64,000 bases of DNA from assembly GCA_938021675.1 (NCBI GenBank), contig CALIFY010000005.1:62001-126000 (forward strand), given 5' to 3'. The notes beneath the pieces were generated by a model. It saw nothing but the letters and a program-made list of their open reading frames with translations, was not told the DNA's origin and did no database searches. Below, in pieces: positions 53,849-62,966 of this stretch. The position numbers and the translations under genes are program-made. Each line of letters opens with the position of its first letter. Positions within the stretch are counted from its first letter, which is position 1. This DNA is from an uncultured Acidimicrobiales bacterium. GTDB taxonomy: Bacteria; Actinomycetota; Acidimicrobiia; Acidimicrobiales; SZUA-35.

Positions 53849-54628
53849 CTAGCCGGACCAACCCATCTGTTTCGACACCGTTCGGGCTAACACCATCACC
53901 GCATCGGAGAATGCCACCCGATTCTCGTCCATTCGATCGGTTGGGCCGGCCAGACTCAACGCTGCCACGGCATCGCCGGTGCCATCGCGAATTGGTGCCG
54001 CCACCGAAACAACGCCGAGCATGCTTTCCTGCCGGTTCTCGGCGAACCCCCGTCGCCTCGTAACGAGCAGCTCCTCCCGCAGCTTCGTGATATCGGTAAT
54101 CGAGTGTTGGGTTGTAGCGTCGAGCGTCCAACCCTTCAATAGCTGGTCACGTTGTTGCCGGCCAACAAAGGCCATGATGGCTTTCCCCGAACTGGTCCGG
54201 TGGGCCGGAACCCGCCGTCCCAACGCGGCGAAAAAGCGCAAGGTCGTTGGACTGTCAAGGCGCTCGACATACACGACCTCACGACCGTCGAGTACCCCAA
54301 CCTGGACGGTCTGACCGGTGCGGGACCGCAGTTCGGTCATCGATACCAGCACCGCCTCGTGCAGTGACCGTTGCTTCGGCATGGCCGCAGCCATATCGAA
54401 GACGGAGAGACCGAGCCGGTACCGGCCTGAGTCGGCGTCCTGATCGAGCACACCCTCATCGGCCAGTGTGCTCAACAACCGGTGCACGGTCGACGTCGAC
54501 AACGACAGATGCTTGGAAAGATCGGCCACGCCCCAGGTGAGGTGTTGCGACGAGAACGACTTCAACACCCGAGCCGCGTTGGCCACCGAGGTCAGGCGAT
54601 TCTTCGACACCCCACCAACGTAAACCAA
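53849..54628 (-). CDS. IclR-family transcriptional regulator
   Basis: Regulator of up to 259 residues. The winged helix-turn-helix is ADLSKHLSLSTSTVHRLLSTLADEGVL, followed by the IclR effector domain (VQVGVLDGREVVYVERLDS, PAHRTSSGKAIMAF, RRRGFAENRQESMLGVVSVAAPI). The start is TTG 54628 or GTG 54610. It is divergent from the extradiol dioxygenase operon, with a 17-bp palindrome in the gap, so it most likely controls that operon in response to an aromatic effector. Confidence 0.92.
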   Translation of the reverse strand: MVYVGGVSKNRLTSVANAARVLKSFSSQHLTWGVADLSKHLSLSTSTVHRLLSTLADEGVLDQDADSGRYRLGLSVFDMAAAMPKQRSLHEAVLVSMTELRSRTGQTVQVGVLDGREVVYVERLDSPTTLRFFAALGRRVPAHRTSSGKAIMAFVGRQQRDQLLKGWTLDATTQHSITDITKLREELLVTRRRGFAENRQESMLGVVSVAAPIRDGTGDAVAALSLAGPTDRMDENRVAFSDAVMVLARTVSKQMGWSG

Positions 54629-54637
54629 CCCGCTCTC

Positions 54638-54654
54638 ATCCCGCTATACGGGAT
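54638..54654. promoter_or_regulatory. IclR-type operator in divergent dioxygenase promoter
   Basis: ATCCCGCTATACGGGAT: perfect 6-bp arms ATCCCG/CGGGAT around CTATA, in the 66-bp gap between iclR and the first dioxygenase gene. With the copy at 53802 it defines a consensus ATCCCGC-N4-CGGGA. A/T-centred palindromes of this size are typical IclR-family sites. Confidence 0.75.
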
Positions 54655-54694
54655 ACGACTTCCGCTGATGTGACGCACGACATATCTTGCCCCC

Positions 54695-55603
54695 ATGGGG
54701 ATCTTGCGGCTCAGTCACGTCGACATCACCGTCACTGACCTTGAGCTGGCGGCCGCCTACTACACCCAGGTGGTTGGCCTTGAAATCACAGAGCGGAAAG
54801 ACGACCGCGTGTTCTTCAAGTGCTGGGACGAACGAGACCACCACTGCCTCGCCGTCCGCCACGACACCAGGGTCGGCCTAGATCGTTTCGCATTCAAGGT
54901 TGAACATGCCGACGACCTCGACCACTTCGAGAGCCGCATCGAATCGGCAGGTTACCCGGTCGAGCGGGTAGCCGATGACCAGGAGGTCGGCCAAGGCGAG
55001 TCGATTCGCTTCGTTCTGCCGTCCGGCCAACAGATGGAACTCGTCGCCGACGTGCACAAGGTGGGCGGTAAAATGCCGCTCATCAATCCCCCGCCAATCC
55101 CTCAGGGACTCGTGGGAATCGCCCCACCAAGAATCGATCACATGCTCGTGCACGCCGAGGAGGTCCCGGTCGTCGCCGCGTTCTTCCAAGACGTCCTCGA
55201 CTTTCGCCTGACCGAGCAGCTACTCAATGGGCAAGGCCATCAAACGATCGCGTTTCTTGAGCGGTCGGCCAAGCCGCACGACATCGCCTTCGTGCAGGGC
55301 CCAAACGGAGCGTTACACCACTTCTCGTTCTGGCTAGACGATTGGGATCACATCCGGCGGGCCGCCGACATCCTCGCCTACAACGGGGTCACTATCGACG
55401 TGGGCCCCACTCGTCACGGCTTGACCCGCGGCAACACGATCTACTTTTTTGATCCAATGGGAACCCGAAACGAGGTGTTCACCGGCGGGTATCGCCCCGA
55501 TCCCGACTTCCCCACCATTACCTGGACCAACGAGCAGGAGGGCCGCGCTGTCTTCTACTACGAAGGCGTCCTCAACCAACGGTTCGCGACGGTACACACA
55601 TGA
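54695..55603 (+). CDS. extradiol ring-cleavage dioxygenase (catechol 2,3-dioxygenase-like), copy A
   Basis: Vicinal-oxygen-chelate dioxygenase of 302 residues with two VOC modules. The C-terminal module holds the Fe(II) site: His149 (RIDHMLVH), His208/209 (ALHHFSFW) and Glu260 (RNEVFTGGY), with His241 and Tyr250 in the positions of the second-shell residues of XylE-type enzymes. It should open a catechol ring next to the hydroxyls to give a yellow semialdehyde. First gene of the operon behind the IclR operator. Substrate range unknown. Confidence 0.92.
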   Translation: MGILRLSHVDITVTDLELAAAYYTQVVGLEITERKDDRVFFKCWDERDHHCLAVRHDTRVGLDRFAFKVEHADDLDHFESRIESAGYPVERVADDQEVGQGESIRFVLPSGQQMELVADVHKVGGKMPLINPPPIPQGLVGIAPPRIDHMLVHAEEVPVVAAFFQDVLDFRLTEQLLNGQGHQTIAFLERSAKPHDIAFVQGPNGALHHFSFWLDDWDHIRRAADILAYNGVTIDVGPTRHGLTRGNTIYFFDPMGTRNEVFTGGYRPDPDFPTITWTNEQEGRAVFYYEGVLNQRFATVHT

Positions 55604-56520
55604 GTTCTGAAGGAATTCTTCGTCTCTCGCATGCTGAGGTTCGAGTGCCCGATCTTCAGCTCGCTACGGCCTACTACGCCGAAGTCGTCGGTCTGGTGGT
55701 GACGTCGTCCAGTACCGATCGCACATACCTCAAGGGTTGGGACGAACATCAGCACCATTCGCTGATCCTGACCGAAGCTCCCACCTACGGCCTCAACAGT
55801 CTGGCCTTCAAAGTGGTGGAGCTGGCCGAACTCAACCGCCTTGCCGAGCGGGTCGAGGCTACGGGCATCAAGACCGAACGATTCGCCGAACGACAGCTGA
55901 ACCCGGCATCGGGAACCGTGGTTCGATTCACCGCACCGAGCGGGCACATCATCGATCTCGAACATGGGCAGGCCCAGGTCGGAAACGGCCTTGCCCTAAT
56001 CAACCCGCCTCCGGCACCCGACGGGCTGAAGGGCATGCGCCCACCGCGAATCGACCACATCTTCTTGCTGTGTGAGGACGTCGATGGCATCACCGACTTT
56101 TTCCGCCACGTGCTCGAATTTCGTTTGACCGAGCAGATCTTGGCCGACGACGGCCATCAGCTCACCACCTTCCTCGAACGCACCCACACCCCACACGACA
56201 TCGCGTTCCTCACCGGACCCGACGGTGGCTTCCACCACCTGGCGTACTGGGTCGACGAGTGGAACGACCTTCGTGTGGCCGCCGATACCTGCGCGTATCA
56301 CGGAGTCAGCATCGATGCCGGGCCGACCCGTCACGGGGCGACCAGAGGATGTGGTCTCTACTTCTTCGATCCCGCTGGGAATCGAAACGAGGTCTACACC
56401 GGCGGTTACTGGTTCGACCCTGACGATGAGCCAACCACCTGGACCGAATCCGAAATGGGTCGCGCCATCTTCACCTACAAGGGGCAAGTGGACCCAGGAT
56501 TCATGTCGGTGCACTCATGA
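55600..56520 (+). CDS. extradiol ring-cleavage dioxygenase (catechol 2,3-dioxygenase-like), copy B
   Basis: Second VOC extradiol dioxygenase, 306 residues, clearly a paralogue of the gene before it (same RLTEQ, PHDIAF, GPTRHG, YFFDP segments). Ligands are His153, His212/213 and Glu264, almost the numbering of XylE (153, 214, 265). Start overlaps copy A stop by 4 bp. Two tandem copies may form a hetero-oligomer, or they may act on different catechols (for example phosphorylated or substituted). Both appear intact. Confidence 0.92.
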   Translation: MSSEGILRLSHAEVRVPDLQLATAYYAEVVGLVVTSSSTDRTYLKGWDEHQHHSLILTEAPTYGLNSLAFKVVELAELNRLAERVEATGIKTERFAERQLNPASGTVVRFTAPSGHIIDLEHGQAQVGNGLALINPPPAPDGLKGMRPPRIDHIFLLCEDVDGITDFFRHVLEFRLTEQILADDGHQLTTFLERTHTPHDIAFLTGPDGGFHHLAYWVDEWNDLRVAADTCAYHGVSIDAGPTRHGATRGCGLYFFDPAGNRNEVYTGGYWFDPDDEPTTWTESEMGRAIFTYKGQVDPGFMSVHS

Positions 56521-57611
56521 ACGACCCGCCGGATACCAGCCAAGCTGCAGACACCGACCGTCACGGCGCGCCGCTCTACTTGGCGAAGTATCGAGAGAGT
56601 GTAAAACAGGGTCAGTCCAACGGCGACGCCTCCGCCGGCGACGAGCCTCTGTACCTACAGCGCTTCCGGGAGCAGCATCGTGCTGGAACCGATTCGGACG
56701 TACCGCTCTTCCAACGGGCCACGCTGGCAACACAACAGGCGCTCACCGAATCCAACCGAAACAAGGAGATCGCTCCCCCGCCGGGGATACCTCGCGGGTT
56801 GCGAAACGACGTCTACCTCATCCGACACGGCGAAACCCAGGGCTATTCAACCGATTCGGGTCTCACCCCTCAAGGGGTCTGGCAGGCTCACACATGGGGC
56901 CAGACGCTGGCCCGTCGAATTCAGAGCGGCGAGACCGTCGTGTTCCGCCACGCCGCCACGAACCGGGCCACGGAAACCGCCGAGCAGATCCATCGCGGGT
57001 TGCTCGATGGGCTAGCTCAGTACGAAAGGGACATCACGATCCATGAGCCGGAGGTTGCCGACGAATTCCGCAACTTCCAGTTCGTGTCACCCGATGGACT
57101 CAAGGACGTCACCGCAGCCTTCCGCGAGTACAGCGCGACCCTCGAAGGTTTCGAGCGCTCAGCGGCCAGAGACCGCCCGAAATGGGTTGTCGAGATGGAC
57201 CGTTTCTGGCGAACCCAGCAAGGAGGCGGCGACCCTATCCAGCATTGGCTCACCATTCCCATGATGCACTTTGAACCACCGGCGATGACGGTTCGACGGT
57301 TCTGGGCCGGCATCATCCGGCTCTCAGATGAGTTCCCTGGAGCCCGCCTGGCCATCGCGTCTCACTCCGGTTGCATCCGGGCCTTTGCGGTCAACGCGCT
57401 CGGCTACGATCCCGGCGAACCGTACAACGCCGAACACGTCCGCGTAAAGCTACTCAGCGATGACGAACACACGGTCAACGGGCGCGATGCGACCGTGGCC
57501 TACCGCAACCGCGTCGAATCGATAAAGGTCCCGGCAATCGACCAACTCCCAACATGGCAAGTCGACGACCAATGGTCCGGGTTCACCGACGAGGATGCAA
57601 GAGGTGTGTGA
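56517..57611 (+). CDS. histidine phosphatase (phosphoglycerate-mutase-like) with novel N-terminal repeat
   Basis: Protein of 364 residues. The phosphatase domain starts at about 100 with VYLIRHGETQG (catalytic His in RHG), keeps FRHAATNRATETA (Arg), and has the second catalytic His in IASHSGCIRAFAVNALGY. The first 95 residues contain a short motif repeated: PLYLAKYRE, PLYLQRFRE and a weaker PLFQRA. Within an operon that also encodes a phosphotransferase and an oxygenase, it could remove a phosphate placed on the aromatic substrate. It overlaps its neighbour upstream (ATGA). Role is inference; family is clear. Confidence 0.85.
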   Translation: MNDPPDTSQAADTDRHGAPLYLAKYRESVKQGQSNGDASAGDEPLYLQRFREQHRAGTDSDVPLFQRATLATQQALTESNRNKEIAPPPGIPRGLRNDVYLIRHGETQGYSTDSGLTPQGVWQAHTWGQTLARRIQSGETVVFRHAATNRATETAEQIHRGLLDGLAQYERDITIHEPEVADEFRNFQFVSPDGLKDVTAAFREYSATLEGFERSAARDRPKWVVEMDRFWRTQQGGGDPIQHWLTIPMMHFEPPAMTVRRFWAGIIRLSDEFPGARLAIASHSGCIRAFAVNALGYDPGEPYNAEHVRVKLLSDDEHTVNGRDATVAYRNRVESIKVPAIDQLPTWQVDDQWSGFTDEDARGV

Positions 57612-57687
57612 GTCGTGTCCGATCGTCGACTGGGAGCACGAACTTCCAACCGTCCGCTACTTCACCGCAACAAAGGTTGACGCTGAA

Positions 57688-58764
57688 ATGACCGAACACA
57701 TCGTCTGGTTCGATCGGTACGAACCAGCCCACAAGCCCTTCGTCGGCGGTAAGAACGCCAGCCTCGGCGAAATGATGATGGCCGAGCTTCCCGTTCCCCC
57801 AGGGTTCGCGGTGACGACCGTTGCCTACGACCAGATCTGGCAGGACGCTCAGCTGGTGACACAAGTCAACGATCTACTGCGGGCCATCGACCACGACGAC
57901 CACGCAGGTAACCGGGTCATCTCCGACCAAATTCGAACTCTCATCGAGGCGGCGCCGATCCCTCCCGAGGTAGCCGACGATGTACGCCAAGCGTACGCCG
58001 CGCTGTGCACGCATTGTGGCATCGACGATGTCCCCGTAGCGGTGCGCTCCTCGGCTACTGCTGAGGACATGCCCGACGCGTCATTCGCTGGCCAGCAGGA
58101 CACGTTCCTGTGGATCGTCGGCGCCGATGCCGTTCTGGAAAACCTGCGGAAGTGCTGGTCATCGATCTTTACCGACCGAGCCATCGCCTACCGCCACTCC
58201 ATGGGATACCTCCACCAATCGATCGCGATGAGCGTCGGCATCCAGAAGATGATCGACCCCATCTCGTCGGGCGTCGCCTTCACGCTCAACCCCACAAACG
58301 GCGACCGTTCCCAGGTGGCAATCGATGCGTCCTGGGGATTGGGGGAGGCCGTAGTCTCCGGCGAAGTCACACCGGACAACTTCTTAGTCGACAAAGTCTT
58401 GCGGGAAGTTATCGAACGCAAGATCAGCGACAAAGGTGTGGAGTACTGCCTCACCGACGACGGTGTTGTCGAGAAGCTCGAGGTGACCGGGGCTCGACGG
58501 AAAAGGCCGGCGGTTACCGACGACGATCTGACCGCGATCGCCATCCTCGCTCGCCGGGCGGAAAAACATTACGGCTGTCCACAAGATGTCGAGTGGGCTC
58601 TCGACAAACACCTTCCACCGGGTGAGAACGTTGTCATGCTGCAAAGCCGCCCTGAAACCGTGTGGTCGCAAAAGCCGAAGACGCCCATCACGACCGACGG
58701 ATACGACCCGATGAAGTCGATCGTCTCGACGCTCATGACACCGCTCAACAACAAGACCGACTAA
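57688..58764 (+). CDS. PEP-synthase-like ATP-binding subunit (phenylphosphate synthase / CreHI type)
   Basis: ATP-grasp subunit of 358 residues equal to the N-terminal part of PEP synthase: VGGKNASLGEM, VAVRSSATAEDMPDASFAGQQDTFL, RAIAYRHSMGYLHQSIAMSVGIQKMI, SSGVAFTLNP, SWGLGEAVVSGEVTPDNF and MLQSRPETVW at the end. It stops before the swivelling His domain, which is a separate gene next door. Such split two-chain forms are known for phenylphosphate synthase of Thauera and the p-cresol-phosphorylating CreHI of Corynebacterium. ATG 57688 starts at the family N-terminus; ATG 57595 would add 31 residues and overlap the phosphatase gene. Confidence 0.85.
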   Translation: MTEHIVWFDRYEPAHKPFVGGKNASLGEMMMAELPVPPGFAVTTVAYDQIWQDAQLVTQVNDLLRAIDHDDHAGNRVISDQIRTLIEAAPIPPEVADDVRQAYAALCTHCGIDDVPVAVRSSATAEDMPDASFAGQQDTFLWIVGADAVLENLRKCWSSIFTDRAIAYRHSMGYLHQSIAMSVGIQKMIDPISSGVAFTLNPTNGDRSQVAIDASWGLGEAVVSGEVTPDNFLVDKVLREVIERKISDKGVEYCLTDDGVVEKLEVTGARRKRPAVTDDDLTAIAILARRAEKHYGCPQDVEWALDKHLPPGENVVMLQSRPETVWSQKPKTPITTDGYDPMKSIVSTLMTPLNNKTD

Positions 58765-58836
58765 CGAACATCAAACCGAACAAAGAAACGAAGTAGGAAC
58801 CAATACCGGCGCAGACCGGCATCAGGGGGAATGACG

Positions 58837-60627
58837 ATGAACAACAGCTTTCCAAGTCCATTCGAAATCGAGGGCCCAGACGGAGTCGAAGGATGGGAGG
58901 AGCTCTACCCGTACTCGTCATCGTTTAGCGAATATCGCAAGGACTACGAGGACAACCGCTTCTGGTTTTGGGACTCGATGCACTGGGGGAAGGCCCTTAC
59001 CCCTTGGGACGCGACCTTCATGGAGGCCGCCCTCGCTGCGTTGAGCCAGATGAACAGCCGCCACTACCGAATCCCCCCAGCGGATGGCGTCGACTTCCGC
59101 ATCCTCTACGGCTACGCGTTCCTTTCCCCCGTCGGCGTCGACCCGTCACAGATCGAAGCTCGGGTTCCGCAGTTCATGGAGCGGGCCGGTCACTACTTCG
59201 GCAACTGGGATTCGCTCTACGACAACTGGCTCAACAAGGTGAAGACCACCATCGAAGAGATCGAATCGATCAACTTCGACCCGCTTCCGGAAATGGAAGA
59301 CCTCGAAGTCATCACCGGAGGCTCGGCCATCGGATCCGGTGCGACGCTGATGAGCGAATACAACCGTTTCAAAGACCTGATCATGCAAGCCTGGCAATTC
59401 CACTTCGAGTTTCTCAACCTCGGCTACGCCGCCTACCTCGACTTCTTCGGCTTCTGCAAGGAAGCCTTCCCATCGATCCCCGACCTCGGCATCGCCAAGA
59501 TGGTCGCCGGCGTTGAAGTCGACCTCTTCCGTCCAAATGAAGAGCTCAAAAAGTTGGCTCAGAAAGCTGTCGACCTCGGCGTCGCCCGCAACTTCGACGA
59601 TCCGGACAACGTCACACTCGACGGCGAAGGTGGTGCCCAATGGCAGGCAGCATGGGATGAGGCCAAGGACCCATGGTTCAACTTCACGTCGGGCAACGGC
59701 TTCTACCACTTCGACAAGATCTGGGTCGAGAACCCGGATATTCCGTACACCTTTATTAGGGACTACATCGCCCGCATCGAAGCCGGCGAAGATATCAGCC
59801 GTCCGATCGACGCAATCCGTGAAGAGCGCGACCGTGTGGTGAGCGAGTACCGAGACCTCCTCGGTTCGGATGAAGACCGTGAGGCCTTCGACGGCAAACT
59901 CGGTCTGGCCCGCGTGGTCTTCCCTTACGTCGAGAACCACAACTTCTACATCGAGCATTGGACCATGTCGGTGGTTTGGCGCAAACTCAAAGAGCTCGGC
60001 GCCACGCTGGAGAAGGATGGCCTTCTGGCCTCCGCCGACGATCTACTGTTCATCCGCCGTGATGAGGTAAACGAGGTCTTGTGGGACTACTACGCCAACT
60101 GGGCGGTCAACGCACCGACGGCCTCGGCAGCTCACTGGGGGCCGATCATCGATCGTCGTCGTGCCATCCACGCCAAACTCGATGGGTGGCAGGCACCGAA
60201 GGCTCTCGGTGCACCTCCCGAGGTCATCACCGAGCCGTTCACCATCATGCTTTGGGGTATCACCTCAGAGTCGGTGAACAACTGGCTGGGTTCGGACGGT
60301 GACGCCGAGAACGAACTCACCGGCATGGCGGCCTCCCCGGGAACCGTCGAGGGAGTCGCTCGGATAATCAATAGCCCTGAGGAGGTCAACGATCTCCAAC
60401 AAGACGAGATCCTCGTGGCCCCGATCACCGCTCCGAGCTGGGCACCGGTGTTCCCAAAAATCCAGGCCTGTGTCACCGACATCGGCGGCATGATGAGCCA
60501 CGCGGCCATTGTTTGTCGTGAATACGGTGTTCCAGCCGTCACCGGAACCGGCTTCGGTACCGACAAGATCAAGACCGGCGACCGAATCCGAGTCGACGGG
60601 TCGTCGGGCAAGGTCACGATCCTTTAG
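58837..60627 (+). CDS. PEP-synthase-like phospho-histidine/substrate subunit (phenylphosphate synthase / CreHI type)
   Basis: Subunit of 596 residues. The N-terminal 490 residues are a helical domain without generic motifs (FWFWDSMHWGKALTPWD, FHFEFLNLGYAAYLDFFGFC, YVENHNFYIEHW). The C-terminal 100 residues are the PEP-utilising swivel domain with GGMMSHAAIVCREYGVPAVTGTG, where His555 would carry the phosphoryl group from the ATP-grasp subunit to the acceptor. Length and order match the larger subunit of phenylphosphate synthase. ATG 58837 is better spaced from AGGGGGA than the ATG at 58831. No UbiD-type phenylphosphate carboxylase is visible. Confidence 0.85.
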   Translation: MNNSFPSPFEIEGPDGVEGWEELYPYSSSFSEYRKDYEDNRFWFWDSMHWGKALTPWDATFMEAALAALSQMNSRHYRIPPADGVDFRILYGYAFLSPVGVDPSQIEARVPQFMERAGHYFGNWDSLYDNWLNKVKTTIEEIESINFDPLPEMEDLEVITGGSAIGSGATLMSEYNRFKDLIMQAWQFHFEFLNLGYAAYLDFFGFCKEAFPSIPDLGIAKMVAGVEVDLFRPNEELKKLAQKAVDLGVARNFDDPDNVTLDGEGGAQWQAAWDEAKDPWFNFTSGNGFYHFDKIWVENPDIPYTFIRDYIARIEAGEDISRPIDAIREERDRVVSEYRDLLGSDEDREAFDGKLGLARVVFPYVENHNFYIEHWTMSVVWRKLKELGATLEKDGLLASADDLLFIRRDEVNEVLWDYYANWAVNAPTASAAHWGPIIDRRRAIHAKLDGWQAPKALGAPPEVITEPFTIMLWGITSESVNNWLGSDGDAENELTGMAASPGTVEGVARIINSPEEVNDLQQDEILVAPITAPSWAPVFPKIQACVTDIGGMMSHAAIVCREYGVPAVTGTGFGTDKIKTGDRIRVDGSSGKVTIL

Positions 60628-60695
60628 CACCATCGAGCGTCCACCAACTGCCGGACGCTCACATCCTTCTCCCCATCTCACATTAGGAGCATGTG

Positions 60696-61958
60696 ATGCT
60701 TACACAGGAACAGAACGACGCACTCACGCAGGTGGGCCCCGGAACGCCTATGGGCGCGGTGCTACGCAACTACTGGTACCCGGTGGCCTTTACCCGAGAA
60801 CTCGACGAGTTCCCGGTCAAGCGAACCCGCGTGCTCGGCGAAGACTTCGCGGTGTTCAAGACCGAAGACGGCGACTACGGCATCGTCGACGAGAAGTGTC
60901 CTCATCGTGGTGCATCTCTGGTGTACGGCATCGTCGACGGCAACGGGATTCGCTGCGGCTACCACGGTTGGAAGTTCGCTACCAACGGCGACTGTCTTGA
61001 GATTCTCGCCGAACCTGACTCGTCACCGAAGTTCCGCGCCGATTGCGGCGTGCGGTCGGGCGAAGCCCAAGAGCTTGGCGGCTTGGTGTGGGCCTACGTC
61101 GGCGATGGTCCGGCTCCCGAACTTCCTCGATACGAGGCCTACACGATGCACGGCCATCGCGATATGGGGCACGCGGTGCTTCCCTGCAACTGGCTGCAGA
61201 TCATGGAGAACGCGGTCGATCCGTACCACGTCGAAGCATTGCACGGGAACTACTTCGAGTTCATCGCCGCCCAGACCGGCATGGAGATGCCCGGTTCCTT
61301 CGGTGGCAACAAGCATGAGAAGGTGGCGTTCGATCCGTTCGAGCACGGCATCATCAAACGTCGCCTGCTCGTCGGTCAAGACGAGAACTCCGACGACTGG
61401 AAGATCGGCCATCCGCTCGTCTTTCCGTACAAGATGTGGGTCGGCGGCAACGGCGTCTACCAAATGCAGATTCGCGTGCCGGTCGACGACACCCACACCA
61501 ACGTCATCTTCTATACGGTGCACGCGCCTGAGGGGGCCAACCTTCCGAAGCAGGTTCACACGACCGATTACCCAATCGAGTGGATGAACGACGACGGCAC
61601 CTTCATCGTCGACTACATCGAGGGTCAGGACATCATGGCCTGGGTAACCCAGGGAGAGGTGGCCGACCGCACGAAAGAGAAGATAACCAAGAGCGACGTC
61701 GGCGTCGTCGCCTGCCGCCGAATGTTCCGGGAAGCGATGGAAGCGGTAGCCGGAGGAAAGGATCCGATCGCCGTGGTACGCGAGCCTCACGAGGTCATCA
61801 AGCTACCCCTGGAACGCTCGAAGTTCGGCCGTGGCGCCGAGTTCGCAAGCGATTGGATCGACAACGGGTCGATGCGTTACAGCCCGATCGCTCAAGAGAT
61901 GAAGCAGCTGCACATCGATGCCGCCAAGGCTCGGGAAAGCCTCACGGAAACACAATGA
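60696..61958 (+). CDS. Rieske non-haem iron aromatic oxygenase, alpha subunit
   Basis: Oxygenase of 420 residues. The Rieske [2Fe-2S] ligands are Cys68-x-His70 and Cys87-x2-His90 (CPHRGASLVYG, RCGYHGWKF); mononuclear iron ligands His178 and His183 with bridging Asp175 are in ENAVDPYHVEALHG. A third carboxylate is likely in EGQDIMAW. Architecture is like phthalate-type oxygenases, so it needs a separate reductase, which is not in the window. ATG 60696 follows AGGAG by six bases. It lies directly after the phosphotransferase genes and would hydroxylate the aromatic substrate before ring cleavage. Confidence 0.93.
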   Translation: MLTQEQNDALTQVGPGTPMGAVLRNYWYPVAFTRELDEFPVKRTRVLGEDFAVFKTEDGDYGIVDEKCPHRGASLVYGIVDGNGIRCGYHGWKFATNGDCLEILAEPDSSPKFRADCGVRSGEAQELGGLVWAYVGDGPAPELPRYEAYTMHGHRDMGHAVLPCNWLQIMENAVDPYHVEALHGNYFEFIAAQTGMEMPGSFGGNKHEKVAFDPFEHGIIKRRLLVGQDENSDDWKIGHPLVFPYKMWVGGNGVYQMQIRVPVDDTHTNVIFYTVHAPEGANLPKQVHTTDYPIEWMNDDGTFIVDYIEGQDIMAWVTQGEVADRTKEKITKSDVGVVACRRMFREAMEAVAGGKDPIAVVREPHEVIKLPLERSKFGRGAEFASDWIDNGSMRYSPIAQEMKQLHIDAAKARESLTETQ

Positions 61959-62734
61959 CGATCGACCACGGCTATTGGGCCGACTACCTTCTTTCCGCTG
62001 CCGACGAGCGCAAGGAGGTCCAGGCCATCACGAAGCAAGTCGACGAACTGTCGACCGATGATGCATACGCCATCCAAGCGGCGCTACTCGAAAAGCAGCT
62101 TGGCCGAGGTGACGCGCTGGCCGGAGCCAAGCTCGGCCTCACCTCCAGAGCAAAACAGGAGCAGATGGGTGTCGACGAGCCGGTCTACGGGTGGGTGCCG
62201 AAGAGTTCCATCATCACCGACGGCGTCGCTCCGCTCGGCGAGTTGATCCACCCCCGATGCGAGCCCGAACTGGTCTTCATCCTCGGGGAGGACCTGGCCG
62301 GCCCGGCCGTAACCGCCGACGATGTCCTCGATGCAACGAGCACGGTCGTGGGCGGCATCGAAGTGATCGACTCCCGGTATGAAGCGTTCAGCTTCACACT
62401 GACCGATGTGATCGCCGACAACACCTCCGCCGCCCGCGTCGTCATCGGCGATGACGGCACCGCGCCACGCGACACCGATCTCACCACCCTCGGGTGTGTG
62501 TTCGAGGTTGACGGCGAGATCACCGGAACCGCCACCGGGGCTGCGTTGCTCGGCGACCCCGCGGCATGTGTCGCGCTTCTCGCAAACCACCTAGGAAAGC
62601 ACGGTCAGAAACTCTCGGCCGGCTGGCTCGTCATGGCCGGCGCGGCGACCGATGCCCGACCGCTTGCCGAGGGCACGATGGCAACGGCGCGATACAGCCA
62701 CCTTGGCTCGGTTACCGTCACCGGGAAGGCCTGA
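61955..62734 (+). CDS. MhpD-family 2-keto-4-pentenoate hydratase/4-oxalocrotonate decarboxylase (copy 2)
   Basis: Protein of 259 residues: GAKLGLTSRAKQEQMGVDEPVYGWV, HPRCEPELVFIL with metal-ligand Glu, GGIEVIDSRYEAF, DNTSAARVVIG, GDPAACVALLANHLG. In meta-cleavage pathways DmpE-type hydratases and DmpH-type decarboxylases share this fold and form a complex; with copy 3 nearby, one probably does each job. The motif GDPAACVALLAN resembles decarboxylase-type sequences, but I cannot decide. ATG overlaps the Rieske stop (ATGA). Confidence 0.88.
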   Translation: MTIDHGYWADYLLSAADERKEVQAITKQVDELSTDDAYAIQAALLEKQLGRGDALAGAKLGLTSRAKQEQMGVDEPVYGWVPKSSIITDGVAPLGELIHPRCEPELVFILGEDLAGPAVTADDVLDATSTVVGGIEVIDSRYEAFSFTLTDVIADNTSAARVVIGDDGTAPRDTDLTTLGCVFEVDGEITGTATGAALLGDPAACVALLANHLGKHGQKLSAGWLVMAGAATDARPLAEGTMATARYSHLGSVTVTGKA

Positions 62735-62735
62735 C

Positions 62736-62966
62736 ATGCCGCTGGTACACGTACACATGGCCGAAGGGCGGGATCCGGCCGCAAAGAAGGCGCTCATGGA
62801 TGCCATCACCGATGCGATGCATCAACACGTCGGTGCGCCCCGTGAATCGGTTCGGGTATGGATCAACGAATTCCCGAATACGAACTTCATGGCCGGTGGA
62901 GAACTCCTGAAAGACAAACAAGAGCGATTGGCCCGCGAACGCTCCGAGGCGGAAGGCGACCGGTAG
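62736..62966 (+). CDS. 4-oxalocrotonate tautomerase
   Basis: Tautomerase of 76 residues (75 after Met removal). Every catalytic residue of 4-OT is at its classic number counted after Met removal: Pro1, Arg11, Arg39 and Phe50. It isomerises 2-hydroxymuconate to the 2-oxo-3-enoate form, the step before decarboxylation. The C-terminus has about 13 extra charged residues compared with the usual 62-residue enzyme. It lies between the two hydratase/decarboxylase genes, 1 bp after the first and sharing a base with the start of the second. Confidence 0.93.
   Translation: MPLVHVHMAEGRDPAAKKALMDAITDAMHQHVGAPRESVRVWINEFPNTNFMAGGELLKDKQERLARERSEAEGDR

Noticed and set aside
57688-60627. Two PEP-synthase-like genes considered as one PEP synthase broken by a frameshift
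   Set aside because: Each has its own start, the second has a ribosome site, and its first 490 residues are a distinct domain not found between the ATP-grasp and swivel parts of PEP synthase.
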